Source: JBFLVU01 sp037444825
Lineage (GTDB): Bacteria; Acidobacteriota; UBA4820; DSQY01
Length of the DNA: 64,000 nucleotides
Reading direction: 5' to 3'
Assembly (NCBI GenBank): GCA_037444825.1
Contig: JBBILR010000012.1
Location: 12,851 to 76,850 of the forward strand
In this document: in pieces, positions 25,583 through 34,415 of the stretch
How positions within the stretch are numbered: the first letter of the stretch is position 1
Layout: each line of letters begins with the position of its first letter
The notes under the pieces: model-generated
What the model saw: only the letters and a program-made list of their open reading frames with translations
Told to the model about the DNA's origin: nothing
The model's database searches: none
Made by a program: the position numbers and the translations under genes

Positions 25583-25978
25583 ATGGCCCACAAGATCCTG
25601 GTGGTGGACGACGAGAGCGCCACGGCCTTCGGACTCAAGGCGCTCATGGAAACGGAGGAGGTGAAGGTCCTCACGGCCACCAGCCTCGAAACCGCCAAGC
25701 GCATCCTCGAGAACGAAAAGGTGGACGTCCTCCTGACCGACGTCCGCCTCACGGGGACGCTGGGGAGCGAGGGGCTCGAACTGCTGGCCTACGTCAAGGC
25801 CACCTACCCCGAGACCCGCGTCATCCTCATGACCGGCTACGGGGATCCCGCGGTCATGGAGAAGGCCCACAAGATGGGCGCCGACTGCTACTTCGAGAAA
25901 CCGGTGGAACTGGGCAGGCTCTCGGAGACCATCTGGTCCTTCGGCGTGCCCAACAAGTTGGGAGAAGGCAAGGCGTGA
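25583..25978 (+). CDS. Single-domain response regulator
   Basis: A 131-residue receiver only: acidic DDE at 9-11, phosphoacceptor Asp53 (LLTDVRLTG), MTGYG switch Thr and the conserved Lys in FEKPVE. There is no output domain, so it probably acts by protein contact or as a phosphate shuttle. The gap of 95 bases before it includes a weak GG-N10-GC match overlapping the previous stop. Its stop codon overlaps the GTG start of the EAL gene, so its partner is most likely that phosphodiesterase. Confidence 0.9.
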   Translation: MAHKILVVDDESATAFGLKALMETEEVKVLTATSLETAKRILENEKVDVLLTDVRLTGTLGSEGLELLAYVKATYPETRVILMTGYGDPAVMEKAHKMGADCYFEKPVELGRLSETIWSFGVPNKLGEGKA

Positions 25979-26799
25979 ACGCCGACGACGTCGTCCGGCA
26001 ACTGATTCGCCGGGGATTCCTCTCCACGGCCTTCCAGCCGATTTACCACCTCAACTCGGGGAGGATCGTGGGGTACGAGGCCCTCATGCGCGGGCCGACG
26101 GACACCCCCCTGGCCAGCCCGGCGCGGATCTTCGGGCCCCAGACGAAGCTCAGCCGGCAGGTCATCGGCGAGCTGGACGCCGCCTGCGTGGCGGCGGCCT
26201 TTCGCTCCGGCCGCATGCTGGTGCCCTACGGCCTCCTCTTCGTCAACGTCCACATCAGCACCCTCCAAAGGATCCGGGAAGTGGGGGACCACTTCCGAAA
26301 GCTCCTGGAATCCAGCGGGGTCCCTCCCCAAGCGGTGGTCATCGAGATCTCCGAGCGCTCCAGCACGAAAAACCCGCGGGCCCTCAGCCGGATCCTCAGG
26401 CTCCTCCGCCGGTACGGCTTCCGCTTCGCCCTGGACGACTTCGGCCTGGCCTACTCCGGCCTCCAGCACCTCTACTGGTTCGAGCCGGAGTACGTGAAGC
26501 TGGACCGGGGGCTCATCCTGGGCATCCAGCGCTCCGCCCGCAAGCAGGCGCTGGTGGCGGGCTTTTCCAGCATGTGCCGGAGGCTGGGCTGCGAGGTCAT
26601 CGCCGAGGGCGTGGAGTCCAACGAGGAGGTGGTCACCCTCATGGGGATGGACGTCCCCATGGTCCAGGGTTTCCACTTCGGCCGCCCCCAGGCCCCCCTC
26701 TTCTGGCTCTCGGAGCGGGAGGTGGCCAACGTTCAGAGGCCCTTCTACCAGGCCCGGGACCTCACAGGAACGGAACCGGAGGACGAAGGGGTTTCCTGA
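25975..26799 (+). CDS. EAL-domain cyclic-di-GMP phosphodiesterase
   Basis: A 274-residue stand-alone EAL protein that should hydrolyse c-di-GMP to pGpG. Catalytic motifs are present: YEALMRG (EAL), FVNVH (Asn), VVIEISER (Glu), ALDDFGLAYSG (Asp-Asp, normally DDFGTG), YVKLDR (Lys), IAEGVES (Glu) and MVQGFHFGRP (Gln). Metal and substrate residues therefore look intact, with some drift in loop 6 (GLAYSG). The GTG start overlaps the stop of the receiver gene (GTGA), implying co-translation and control by that receiver. Confidence 0.92.
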   Translation: MNADDVVRQLIRRGFLSTAFQPIYHLNSGRIVGYEALMRGPTDTPLASPARIFGPQTKLSRQVIGELDAACVAAAFRSGRMLVPYGLLFVNVHISTLQRIREVGDHFRKLLESSGVPPQAVVIEISERSSTKNPRALSRILRLLRRYGFRFALDDFGLAYSGLQHLYWFEPEYVKLDRGLILGIQRSARKQALVAGFSSMCRRLGCEVIAEGVESNEEVVTLMGMDVPMVQGFHFGRPQAPLFWLSEREVANVQRPFYQARDLTGTEPEDEGVS

Positions 26800-26806
26800 C
26801 CCCCCC

Positions 26807-28168
26807 TCAACCCTCCTCCGGCCGGTGGAGGAGGCTGCGGGCCATCTCCACGATGCCCGCCTCCATCTCCGCCCCCAGCGTGTTCTTGACGGCGAAGAGC
26901 TGGAAGTACAGCAGTTCGTTGAGGTCCCGGACCAGCGACGCCTCCCTCTCCCCCGGGAGGTCCGCCAGCCGCTCCAGGAGAGGCCCCGCCGGAAGGTTGC
27001 CCGTCTCGTCGAAGCCCAAGCCCGCCAGGAGGGAGCCGCCCGGCTCCAGCCCTTTGAAGAAGGCGCCCAGGATCACCTCCACCTTGGTCCCCACCTCCAC
27101 CCGCAGGGCCTGGTAGATGGTGGAAAAGACGTTGTTGTAGCTCTCCAGGCGGGAGAGGAGGAGGTCCCGCTCCTCCGGGGGGAGACCCTCGGGAACGGGC
27201 GCCTCCGGCGACGCGGCGGGGACCTCCCCTTGGGCGCGGACGGTCCGGATCAGCCCGGCGGCCAGAAGCGAGGCCACGGCCTTCCGCCCCTCCATTTCCC
27301 CCACCCCCGCCTGGGCCACCACTTCGTCCACCGTCCGGGCCCCGTTCACCTTGGCCAGGACCTGCTCCTCCTCGGGGGAGAGGGCGGTGCTGGCCGTGAC
27401 CTCCTCCGCCACCTCGAGGACCGCATCGGCGGGAGGGAGTCGGTCCTTGAGCCGGGCCCACTCGTCCAGACGGCGGGTGGCCTCCATGACGTAGTTGGTG
27501 GTGGTGGAGGGAAGCCCCAGGACGAGCCGCGAATCCAGGGCTCCGTTCCGGAAGACGAAATGGCCCTCCGACAGGCCGAAGACGGCGTAGATCCGCTCCT
27601 CCACGCATCGGACCCATTGGGCGCGGAACTCCTCCGGGGAGAGGTCGGAGAGGGACAGGAGGACCGCCAGGGGATCCTGCCCCTCCTCGAGGAGACGGCG
27701 GCCCTGGGCCAGGTCCTGTTCCGTGACGAACTGGCGCTTCAGGAGGTGGGCCGCCAGGGAGTGGCGCGGGTCCCCGGCGGCCGCGAAGACCAGGCTGCCG
27801 TTCGCGAAGAAGCATCCCCAGGCGGTCTTCCCCTCCACGAGCAGCACGCCGCTCTTCTTGCTGGCGGAGAGGAAGAGGAAGACGTCGCTCAAAGAGAGGA
27901 CCGAGAGGTCCCCCTCGAACTGCACCGCCTCCGCCACCCCGTTCTGGAAGGAGTGTTCGAGCACCCGGGAGAGGGCCTCCGGCTCGTGGTAGCGCCCCAG
28001 GAGGGAGGGAAGCTCCCCCGCCTCCAGGTCCACGAAGACCGGGGAGAGGACGAGGCAGCCCGATCGGACGTGGACCACGGCCTCCCGGGCCTTGCCGAAG
28101 ATTTCCTGGGCCAGCTCCGCCGGAAGGACGATGGAACCGTCCGGCTGGACCGGTAGGGTCTTTCGCAC
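26807..28168 (-). CDS. DUF4388 (PATAN-like) domain protein with AbrB-like N-terminus
   Basis: A 453-residue protein. Residues 1-45 (TLPVQPDGSIVLPAELAQEIFG) resemble a SpoVT/AbrB swapped-hairpin domain. About 70-190 match the DUF4388 pattern (LSLSDVFLFLSASKKSGVL, then GKTAWGCFFANGSLVFAAAG), a module found in signalling proteins that interact with receivers. A helical C-terminal half follows. GTG 28168 with GGGGAGG upstream is preferred over the ATG 18 bases earlier. It is convergent with the EAL gene, eight bases apart. Function is unknown; a role as signalling output or adaptor is inferred from family context. Confidence 0.65.
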   Translation of the reverse strand: MRKTLPVQPDGSIVLPAELAQEIFGKAREAVVHVRSGCLVLSPVFVDLEAGELPSLLGRYHEPEALSRVLEHSFQNGVAEAVQFEGDLSVLSLSDVFLFLSASKKSGVLLVEGKTAWGCFFANGSLVFAAAGDPRHSLAAHLLKRQFVTEQDLAQGRRLLEEGQDPLAVLLSLSDLSPEEFRAQWVRCVEERIYAVFGLSEGHFVFRNGALDSRLVLGLPSTTTNYVMEATRRLDEWARLKDRLPPADAVLEVAEEVTASTALSPEEEQVLAKVNGARTVDEVVAQAGVGEMEGRKAVASLLAAGLIRTVRAQGEVPAASPEAPVPEGLPPEERDLLLSRLESYNNVFSTIYQALRVEVGTKVEVILGAFFKGLEPGGSLLAGLGFDETGNLPAGPLLERLADLPGEREASLVRDLNELLYFQLFAVKNTLGAEMEAGIVEMARSLLHRPEEG

Positions 28169-28275
28169 GGGGCCTCCCCTGGCCATCCTAGCGGCAGGGG
28201 CCGCGGTGTGTCAACGCGGCTTCCGCCCGGCCCGGGCTTCGGCCGCCCCCTTCCGCGCGCCGCGGGGAAGCCCCC

Positions 28276-28304
28276 TTGCCCGGGTCCCCTTCCGCCCGTA
28301 TGCT
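28276..28304 (+). promoter_or_regulatory. Predicted promoter for anmK
   Basis: TTGCCC and TATGCT are separated by 17 bases; the ATG of anmK begins 18 bases later. Confidence 0.6.
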
Positions 28305-28321
28305 GGAGGGGAGGGCGGGCC

Positions 28322-29521
28322 ATGGAAGAGCGTGAAGAAAAGCCTCCGGAGGTCTACGCCGGCCTCATGTCGGGGACATCGGCCGACGGGGTGGACGCCG
28401 CCCTCGTGACCTTCGGCGGCGACGAGGGGCCGCCCCTCACGTTGCTGGCCCACGAGACCCTGCGGTACTCCCCCGAGGTCCAGGCCCGGATCCGGGCCTG
28501 CCAGGGGGCCTCCGTCCCGTCCCTCCGGGAGGTGGTCCTTTTGGACGCCTACCTGGGCGAGCTCTTCGCCCATGCCCTCCTTCGCCTGATCGAGAAGGCC
28601 GGCGTGGAGAGGGACCGGGTGGCCGCCGTGGGGAGCCACGGCCAAACCCTCTACCACCACCCCCGCTGGGAATCCTTTCCGGGATTCACGGTGCACGGGA
28701 CCTTCCAGGCGGGGAACCCGGCGGTGATCGCCGAGCGGACGGGCTTCACCGTCGTCTCCCGCTTCCGGTGCCGGGACATGGCCGCCGGGGGCGAGGGGGC
28801 TCCCCTGGCCCCCCTGCTGGACCACTTCCTCTACCACCACCCCTCCCGGGGGCGGTTGGCCCTCAACATCGGGGGGATCGCCAACGTGACCGCCATCCCG
28901 GCGGGGGCGGGTCTGGAGCGGGTCACCGCCTTCGACACCGGGCCGGGGAACGTCCTCATGGACCTGGCGGTGCGCCGCTTCACCGGCGGAAAGGCGGCTT
29001 TCGACCTCAACGGGGCCTGGGCGTCGTCGGGGAAGGTGGTGGAACCCCTCCTCCGCCGGCTCCTGGAACACCCCTTCCTCAAGGCGCCGCCTCCCAAATC
29101 CGCCGACCGGGATACCTTCGGCCCCGCCCTTCTGGAGCGGATCTTGACCGAATTCCCCGCCGTAGCCCCCAAGGACCTCCTGGCGACGCTGGCCGCCTTC
29201 ACCGTCGGCAGCGCGACCTCCGCCATCTTGGAGTTCCTTCTCCAGAAGGAGCGGTACGAGGAGTTGATCGTCTCCGGAGGAGGCGCCGAAAACCCCGTGC
29301 TGATGAAGGGCCTCGCCGAAGCCCTCCCCAAGCTCATGGTGACGAAGGCCGACGAATACGCCGTCCCCGGCCGGGCCAAGGAAGCGGTTCTCATGGCCTT
29401 CCTGGCCCGCCAGACCCTGGCGGGGCGCGCCGGAAACGTCCCCTCGGCCACGGGAGCCCGGCGCCCGGTGGTCCTCGGCTCCATCACCCCCGGCTCCCGC
29501 TTTCCCTTCCCGCGGCCATGA
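28322..29521 (+). CDS. anmK: Anhydro-N-acetylmuramic acid kinase
   Basis: It phosphorylates and opens 1,6-anhydro-MurNAc to MurNAc-6-phosphate in peptidoglycan recycling. The 399 residues contain GLMSGTSADGVDAAL at the N-terminus, VGSHGQTLYHHP, TFQAGNPAVIAERTG, LALNIGGIANVT, AFDTGPGNVLMD and VSGGGAENPVLM, all AnmK signatures of the ASKHA fold. The length is about 30 residues above the usual 370. ATG 28322 is preceded by GGAGGGGAGG. It is coupled by ATGA to a peptide-binding lipoprotein gene, which suggests uptake of murein peptides along with sugar recycling. Confidence 0.95.
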   Translation: MEEREEKPPEVYAGLMSGTSADGVDAALVTFGGDEGPPLTLLAHETLRYSPEVQARIRACQGASVPSLREVVLLDAYLGELFAHALLRLIEKAGVERDRVAAVGSHGQTLYHHPRWESFPGFTVHGTFQAGNPAVIAERTGFTVVSRFRCRDMAAGGEGAPLAPLLDHFLYHHPSRGRLALNIGGIANVTAIPAGAGLERVTAFDTGPGNVLMDLAVRRFTGGKAAFDLNGAWASSGKVVEPLLRRLLEHPFLKAPPPKSADRDTFGPALLERILTEFPAVAPKDLLATLAAFTVGSATSAILEFLLQKERYEELIVSGGGAENPVLMKGLAEALPKLMVTKADEYAVPGRAKEAVLMAFLARQTLAGRAGNVPSATGARRPVVLGSITPGSRFPFPRP

Positions 29522-31026
29522 CCCGCCGGGCGCGCGGGGCGGCGCTCCTGGCCCTCCTCGCCCTCCTTTGCGCCGCCTGTCATCGCCCTGCGCGGAGGGC
29601 CGCCCTCGTGGTGGCGGTGGAGGCCGACCCCTCCTCCCTCGATCCCCGGCTGGGGTCGGACGTCGCCTCCGACCGGGCCCACCGCCTGCTCCACCGGGGG
29701 CTCTTCGCCACGGCCCCCGACGGCACGCCGGAACCGGACCTGTGCCGGTCCTACCGCTTCGAGGGAACGAACACCCTGGTTCTCACGCTGAAGGAAGGGG
29801 TCCGGTTCTCCGACGGCCGTACCGTGACCGCCGAAGACGCCGCCGCCACCCTGCGCTCCATTCTGGAGGACCGGCCGCCCTCCTTCCGGAAGGGGGACCT
29901 TCGGGCCGTATTTTCCGTGGAAGCGCTGGGCGCCCAAAGGCTCCGGATTCGCTTGAAGGAGCCCTTCTCTCCCCTGCCGTCGGTGCTGAACTTCGGGATT
30001 CTGCCCGCCGACGAGGCCCGAATGGCCCGCCCCCCGGAGATTCCCACCGGCTGCGGCCCTTACCGCCTGAAGGGAAGGGTCCGTGGCCAGTGGCTCTTCT
30101 TCGAGCGGAACCCCTTCGCCGACCCGCCCCCCCGCTCGCCCACGGTGGCCTTCAAGGTCATCCCCGACCCCGTGGTGCGGGGGCTGGAACTGCGCCGCGG
30201 GGGGGTGGACCTGGTGGTCAACGACCTCCCTCCCGACTCCCTGAAGTACTTCCTCCGGCAAGGCTACACGGTGGTGAGGAGCCCGGGCTCCAGCTTCGCC
30301 TACGTGGGCCTGAACTGCGGACACCCGCCGCTCCATCTCCCGGAGGTCCGACGGGCCCTCTCCCTGGCCCTGGACCGGGAGATCCTCGTGCGGACCATCC
30401 TGGCGGGGTTCGCCCGTCCGGCCTCGGGCCTCCTCCCCCCGGAGCACTGGGCCGCCGCGTCCCTCCCCCCGCCCCCCCACGACCCCGAGGAGGCCGAACG
30501 GCTCCTGGACGCGGCGGGCCTGCCCCGAGGGCGGGACGGGGTCCGCTTCCGCATCTCCTACAAGACCTCGGAGAACAAGGTTTCCAGGGCCGTGGCGGCG
30601 GTTCTGGCCGAGCAGTGGGCCGCGGTGGGGGTGCAGGCGGAGGTGCGCTGGCTGGAGTGGGGAACCTTCTACGGCGACGTGAAGGCCGGGCGCTTCGACG
30701 CCTTCGGCCTCACGTGGGTGGGCGTCACCGACCCCGACGGCCTCCGCCTGCGCTTCTCCTCCGCCGCCTTCCCCCCGGAGGGTCTCAACCGGGGGCGCTA
30801 TGGAAATCCCCGGGTGGACGACCTCCTCTCCCGGGGGGCCCGGGAGGGGGACCGGGAGGCCCGGCGGGCCCTCTACGTCGAGGCTCAGCGGATCCTCGCC
30901 GAGGAGGCGCCGGTCCTGCCCCTCTGGCACCCCGACGCCGTCTGCGTCGCCCGGCCCTCCGTGGAGGGGATCGTCCTCCCCCCCGACGGGAACTACTCCT
31001 TCCTCGCCCGGGTGGCGGTCCGGTGA
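29518..31026 (+). CDS. Peptide ABC-transporter substrate-binding lipoprotein (family 5)
   Basis: A 502-residue exported protein. The signal sequence ends in LLCAACHRP, a plausible lipobox, so it should be anchored by an acylated Cys. The family-5 (DppA/OppA/MppA) pattern follows: AVEADPSSLDPRLGSD, LVLTLKEGVRFSDGRTVTAEDAA, GCGPYRLKG, VRRALSLALDREILV and the C-terminal EEAPVLPLWHPDA. No permease or ATPase genes lie nearby, so it must use components encoded elsewhere. The ATGA overlap with anmK suggests a murein-peptide ligand, as for MppA; that is inference. Confidence 0.9.
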   Translation: MTRRARGAALLALLALLCAACHRPARRAALVVAVEADPSSLDPRLGSDVASDRAHRLLHRGLFATAPDGTPEPDLCRSYRFEGTNTLVLTLKEGVRFSDGRTVTAEDAAATLRSILEDRPPSFRKGDLRAVFSVEALGAQRLRIRLKEPFSPLPSVLNFGILPADEARMARPPEIPTGCGPYRLKGRVRGQWLFFERNPFADPPPRSPTVAFKVIPDPVVRGLELRRGGVDLVVNDLPPDSLKYFLRQGYTVVRSPGSSFAYVGLNCGHPPLHLPEVRRALSLALDREILVRTILAGFARPASGLLPPEHWAAASLPPPPHDPEEAERLLDAAGLPRGRDGVRFRISYKTSENKVSRAVAAVLAEQWAAVGVQAEVRWLEWGTFYGDVKAGRFDAFGLTWVGVTDPDGLRLRFSSAAFPPEGLNRGRYGNPRVDDLLSRGAREGDREARRALYVEAQRILAEEAPVLPLWHPDAVCVARPSVEGIVLPPDGNYSFLARVAVR

Positions 31027-31095
31027 GGGAGCGGAACGCTGGTCCCGAGCGGGGTTTCACCTCCCTGGGGGTCAGGGCTTCGGCGGCTCCTCTTC

Positions 31096-32040
31096 TTACG
31101 GCGCGGCGTTCTCCCCCGGGCCGCGGTGCTTGACCGTCAGGGCCCCCAGGGCGATGGAGTACATCTTGGCCTCGGGGGTGTCGGACCGGCTGGGGATGAG
31201 GACCGGCGCCGCGGCGCCCATGATCACGTGGGCCAGGGGAAGCCTGGCGAAGTAGGTGGTGGACTTGGCCAGCAGGTTCGCCGAGACGATCTCCGGGCAG
31301 AGAAGGATGTCCGCCCGGCCGGCCACGTCCCCCTTGTGGCCCTTCTTGGCCACCGCCTCGGGGGAGATGGCCAGGTCCAGACTCAGGGGGCCTTCCACCT
31401 CGCAGTCGGTGAGGATCCCGCAGTGGGCCATGCGGGCCAGGGCCGCCGCGTCCATGCTGGGGCCGTGGCCGGGGAGGACGTTCTCCACCGCCGAAAGCAC
31501 GGCCACCCGGGGGCGGGCGAAGCCCAGGCGGTGGTACAGCTCCACGGCGTTCTCGAGGATCTGGCGCTTGGCCTGGAGGTCCGGGTTCAGGTTGATGCCC
31601 CCGTCGGTGATGCAGACGAGGCGCACCCCGTCCTTGCAGGGGCACTCGAAGAGGAAGCAGTCGGAGAGGAGACGACCGGTCCTCAGCCCGTTCTCCCGGT
31701 CCAGCACGGCGTGCATCAGGGTCCCCGTCTGGGTCTTCCCCTTGAGGAGGATCTGTCCCTCCCCGGAACGCACCAGCTCCACCGCCCGGCGCGCCGCCGT
31801 TTCCTCGTCGGGCGCGTCCACGATCTGGGCGTGCTTGAGCCGCTCCGGAAGGGCGTCGAGGGCGGGGCCGAGGAGACCCGGGTCCCCCACCAGGATGCCG
31901 TGGGCCAGCCCACGGCGCTCCGCTTCCAGCAGGGCCGAAAGGGCCGCGGGGTCGTGCCCCGCCGCCACCACGACCCCGTAGGGCGCCCGCTTGAGGGCCG
32001 CCTCCAGGATTTCTTCAAGACGGCTGATTCTGGGCGACAT
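31096..32040 (-). CDS. ptb: Phosphate butyryltransferase (phosphotransacylase)
   Basis: It exchanges CoA for phosphate on short acyl-CoA, giving an acyl-phosphate. The 314 residues fit the Ptb branch of phosphate acetyl/butyryltransferases: QILLKGKTQTGTLMHAVLD, LVCITDGGINLNPDL, then the substrate/CoA region VEGPLSLDLAIS and GRADILLCPEIVSANLLAKS. It overlaps the iorB 3' end by 26 bases and is the last gene of buk-iorA-iorB-ptb. It probably handles arylacetyl- or branched acyl-CoA made by the neighbouring oxidoreductase. Confidence 0.9.
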   Translation of the reverse strand: MSPRISRLEEILEAALKRAPYGVVVAAGHDPAALSALLEAERRGLAHGILVGDPGLLGPALDALPERLKHAQIVDAPDEETAARRAVELVRSGEGQILLKGKTQTGTLMHAVLDRENGLRTGRLLSDCFLFECPCKDGVRLVCITDGGINLNPDLQAKRQILENAVELYHRLGFARPRVAVLSAVENVLPGHGPSMDAAALARMAHCGILTDCEVEGPLSLDLAISPEAVAKKGHKGDVAGRADILLCPEIVSANLLAKSTTYFARLPLAHVIMGAAAPVLIPSRSDTPEAKMYSIALGALTVKHRGPGENAAP

Positions 32041-32611
32041 CGGTAACCCCCCTTCGAAAGGCCTTCAGGCAGGCCTCCTGGATCTTCTTCGGGAACCGCT
32101 TCCGGATGGCCGCTTCCCAGTTTTCCGGCGTGAGGGGCAGGTGGCGGGAGAGGGCCCCCAGGAGGATGAGGTTCACCATCCGGATGTCCCCTTCCTCCTT
32201 GGCCATGCGGACGGCGTCCACCCAGACGAGCCTCGGGGCCTTCTCTTCGAGGATGCGGTCAATCCCGGGAAGGTACCCCGAGTCCTTCTTCAGGCTCTGG
32301 GTCAGGGGAGGGATCTCCAGCGGGGAGACGAAGGCCGTTCCCCTCGGACCGAGGAAGTGAAGGTTCCGAACGGCCTCCAGCTTCTCGAAGGCCACCAGAA
32401 AATGGGCGCCCCCCGGAGGGATGAGGGAGGAAGGGACCTCCTTCCCGATGCGCACGTGGGTGTCCACGTTGCCGCCCCGCTGGGCCATGCCGTGGACTTC
32501 GCTCATCTTGACGTCCAGGCCGGCGTCCACCGCCGCCAGCGCCAGCACCCGGCTGCTGGTCAGGATCCCCTGGCCGCCCACCCCCGCGAAGAGAACGTTG
32601 GTGATCTCCAT
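32015..32611 (-). CDS. iorB: Indolepyruvate ferredoxin oxidoreductase, beta subunit
   Basis: The small subunit of the enzyme that oxidatively decarboxylates aryl pyruvates to aryl-acetyl-CoA with reduction of ferredoxin. The 198 residues carry the gamma/beta-type 2-oxoacid oxidoreductase pattern NVLFAGVGGQGILTSSRVLA and MSEVHGMAQRGGNVDTHVR. ATG 32611 has GAGAGGAAG upstream. It lies 43 bases after iorA and overlaps ptb. Length is typical for IorB. Confidence 0.93.
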   Translation of the reverse strand: MEITNVLFAGVGGQGILTSSRVLALAAVDAGLDVKMSEVHGMAQRGGNVDTHVRIGKEVPSSLIPPGGAHFLVAFEKLEAVRNLHFLGPRGTAFVSPLEIPPLTQSLKKDSGYLPGIDRILEEKAPRLVWVDAVRMAKEEGDIRMVNLILLGALSRHLPLTPENWEAAIRKRFPKKIQEACLKAFRRGVTDVAQNQPS

Positions 32612-32654
32612 GGCCTTCCTCTCTTCTCGCGATGCCTTCCGTGGAACCTCGGGG

Positions 32655-34415
32655 TTACGCCTCCCCCCGCCCGGCCGGGAGAGAGAGGCTTCCCGACTCG
32701 CAGACCTGGACGCAGACCCCGCAACCGGTGCAGAGGTCGGGGTCCAGGTCGGGGAATCCGTCCTTTTCGTGGAGGGCCATGCAGCCCACCCGGACGCAGG
32801 CCCCGCAGCGGTCGCAGGTCTCCAGGTGGATCTCCACCGGCCGGCCCTTGGGTATCCGGCTCCCCAGGAGGCAGGGGGCCACCGCCACCACCACCGAGAC
32901 CTCCGGGGCCGCCAGTTCCTCCTCCAGAACCTTCCTCGTGGCTTCGAGGTCGTAGGGGTTCACCTCCCGCACGCGCTTCACCCCCAGGGCCCGGCAGACC
33001 TCCGCCACGTTGAGCTGGGGCGCGTCGTTTCCCCGGATGTCCTTGCCGGTGCCGGGGTGGGGCTGGCCGCCGGTCATGGCGGTCCACCGGTTGTCCAGGA
33101 TGACCAGCGTGGCGGCGCTCCGGTTGACGATCATGTCGATGAGGGCGGGAATGCCCGAGTGGAAGAAGGTGGAGTCGCCGATGACCCCCACGGTCTTCCC
33201 CTTTTCCTTGGGCCCCCCGAACTTCTCGAGCCCTTCGGCCATGCCCACCGAGGCCCCCATGCACATGCAGGAATCCATGGCGGCCAGCGGCTTGAGGGCG
33301 CCCAGGGTGTAGCACCCGATGTCCCCCATGACCCGGAGCTTCATCTCCCGGAAGAGGGTGAAGATACCGCGGTGGCTGCACCCGGGGCAGAGGGTGGGCG
33401 GCCGGGTGGGGACCTGGACGTCCCCGAGGTCCACGGTGACCCGGCTCCTCGGCGCGCCCAGGAGGGCCTTCTCCACCAGGGGCAGGTTCAGCTCGCCGGT
33501 GTACGGAAAGAGCTCCCGGCCGCCGTGGACGACGATCCCCGCCGCCCGCATGGCCTCCTCCAGGTAGGGCTCCAGCTCCTCCACGACGTAGAGCCGCTCC
33601 ACCGAAGCGGCGAACCTCCGGATCCGCTCCAGGGGAATGGGGTGGCTGAGCCCCACCTTCAGGATGGAAGCCCGGGGCATCACCTCCCGGACGTAACCGA
33701 AGGCCACCCCGGAGGTGACGATCCCCACTTCGGGAGAGCCCGGAAGAATGGGGTTCCAGAGGTCGCTCTCCTCCGCCAGGGCTCGGGCGGCGGCCAGCCG
33801 CTCCTCCACCTTGTGGCGGCGTTCCCGGGCGTGGCTCGGCAACATGACGTACTTGGGGATGTTCTTGAGGTACCCCTTGGAGGCCCACTCCACGCGGTCC
33901 CCGAGCCGCACCACCCCCGTCTGGTGGCAGACGCGGGTGGTCATCCGCAACAGGACCGGGGAATCGAAGCGCTCCGAGAGGGCGAAGGCCTCCCGCGTCA
34001 TCCAGCGGGACTCTTCCACGTCGGACGGCTCCACCATGAGGACCTTGGCGGCTCGGGCTATGGCCCGGTTGTCCTGCTCGTCCTGGCTGGAGTGCATGCC
34101 CGGGTCGTCGGCGGAGACCACCACCAGCCCCCCGCCCACCCCCATGTACGAGGAGGAAAAGAGGGGGTCCGCGGCCACGTTCAGCCCCACGTGCTTCATG
34201 GTGACGAGGGACCGGACCCCCGCCAGGGAGGCGCCCATGGCGACCTCGTATCCCACCTTCTCGTTGGGGGCCCACTGGACCTGAACGTCCTCGTAGCGCG
34301 CCAGGGCCTCCAGGATCTCGGTGCTCGGCGTCCCCGGATAGCCCGACCCGAAGGCCACGCGGGCCTCCCAAGCTCCACGGGCCACCGCTTCGTTGCCCAA
34401 CATCAGTTCTCGCAC
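32655..34415 (-). CDS. iorA: Indolepyruvate ferredoxin oxidoreductase, alpha subunit
   Basis: The large catalytic subunit, 586 residues. Order: pyrimidine-binding 2-oxoacid domain (GNEAVARGAWEARVAFGSGYPGTPS region, residues 7-30), a central transketolase-like part, the TPP-binding domain (CPGCSHRGIFTLF, then GDIGCYTLG and VGVIGDSTFFHSG) and a C-terminal two-cluster ferredoxin domain (CDRCGACVRVGC, CTGCGVCVQVC). All match archaeal and bacterial IorA. Its ATG at 34415 overlaps the buk stop by 13 bases. The reaction is arylpyruvate + CoA + oxidised ferredoxin to arylacetyl-CoA + CO2 + reduced ferredoxin. Confidence 0.96.
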   Translation of the reverse strand: MRELMLGNEAVARGAWEARVAFGSGYPGTPSTEILEALARYEDVQVQWAPNEKVGYEVAMGASLAGVRSLVTMKHVGLNVAADPLFSSSYMGVGGGLVVVSADDPGMHSSQDEQDNRAIARAAKVLMVEPSDVEESRWMTREAFALSERFDSPVLLRMTTRVCHQTGVVRLGDRVEWASKGYLKNIPKYVMLPSHARERRHKVEERLAAARALAEESDLWNPILPGSPEVGIVTSGVAFGYVREVMPRASILKVGLSHPIPLERIRRFAASVERLYVVEELEPYLEEAMRAAGIVVHGGRELFPYTGELNLPLVEKALLGAPRSRVTVDLGDVQVPTRPPTLCPGCSHRGIFTLFREMKLRVMGDIGCYTLGALKPLAAMDSCMCMGASVGMAEGLEKFGGPKEKGKTVGVIGDSTFFHSGIPALIDMIVNRSAATLVILDNRWTAMTGGQPHPGTGKDIRGNDAPQLNVAEVCRALGVKRVREVNPYDLEATRKVLEEELAAPEVSVVVAVAPCLLGSRIPKGRPVEIHLETCDRCGACVRVGCMALHEKDGFPDLDPDLCTGCGVCVQVCESGSLSLPAGRGEA

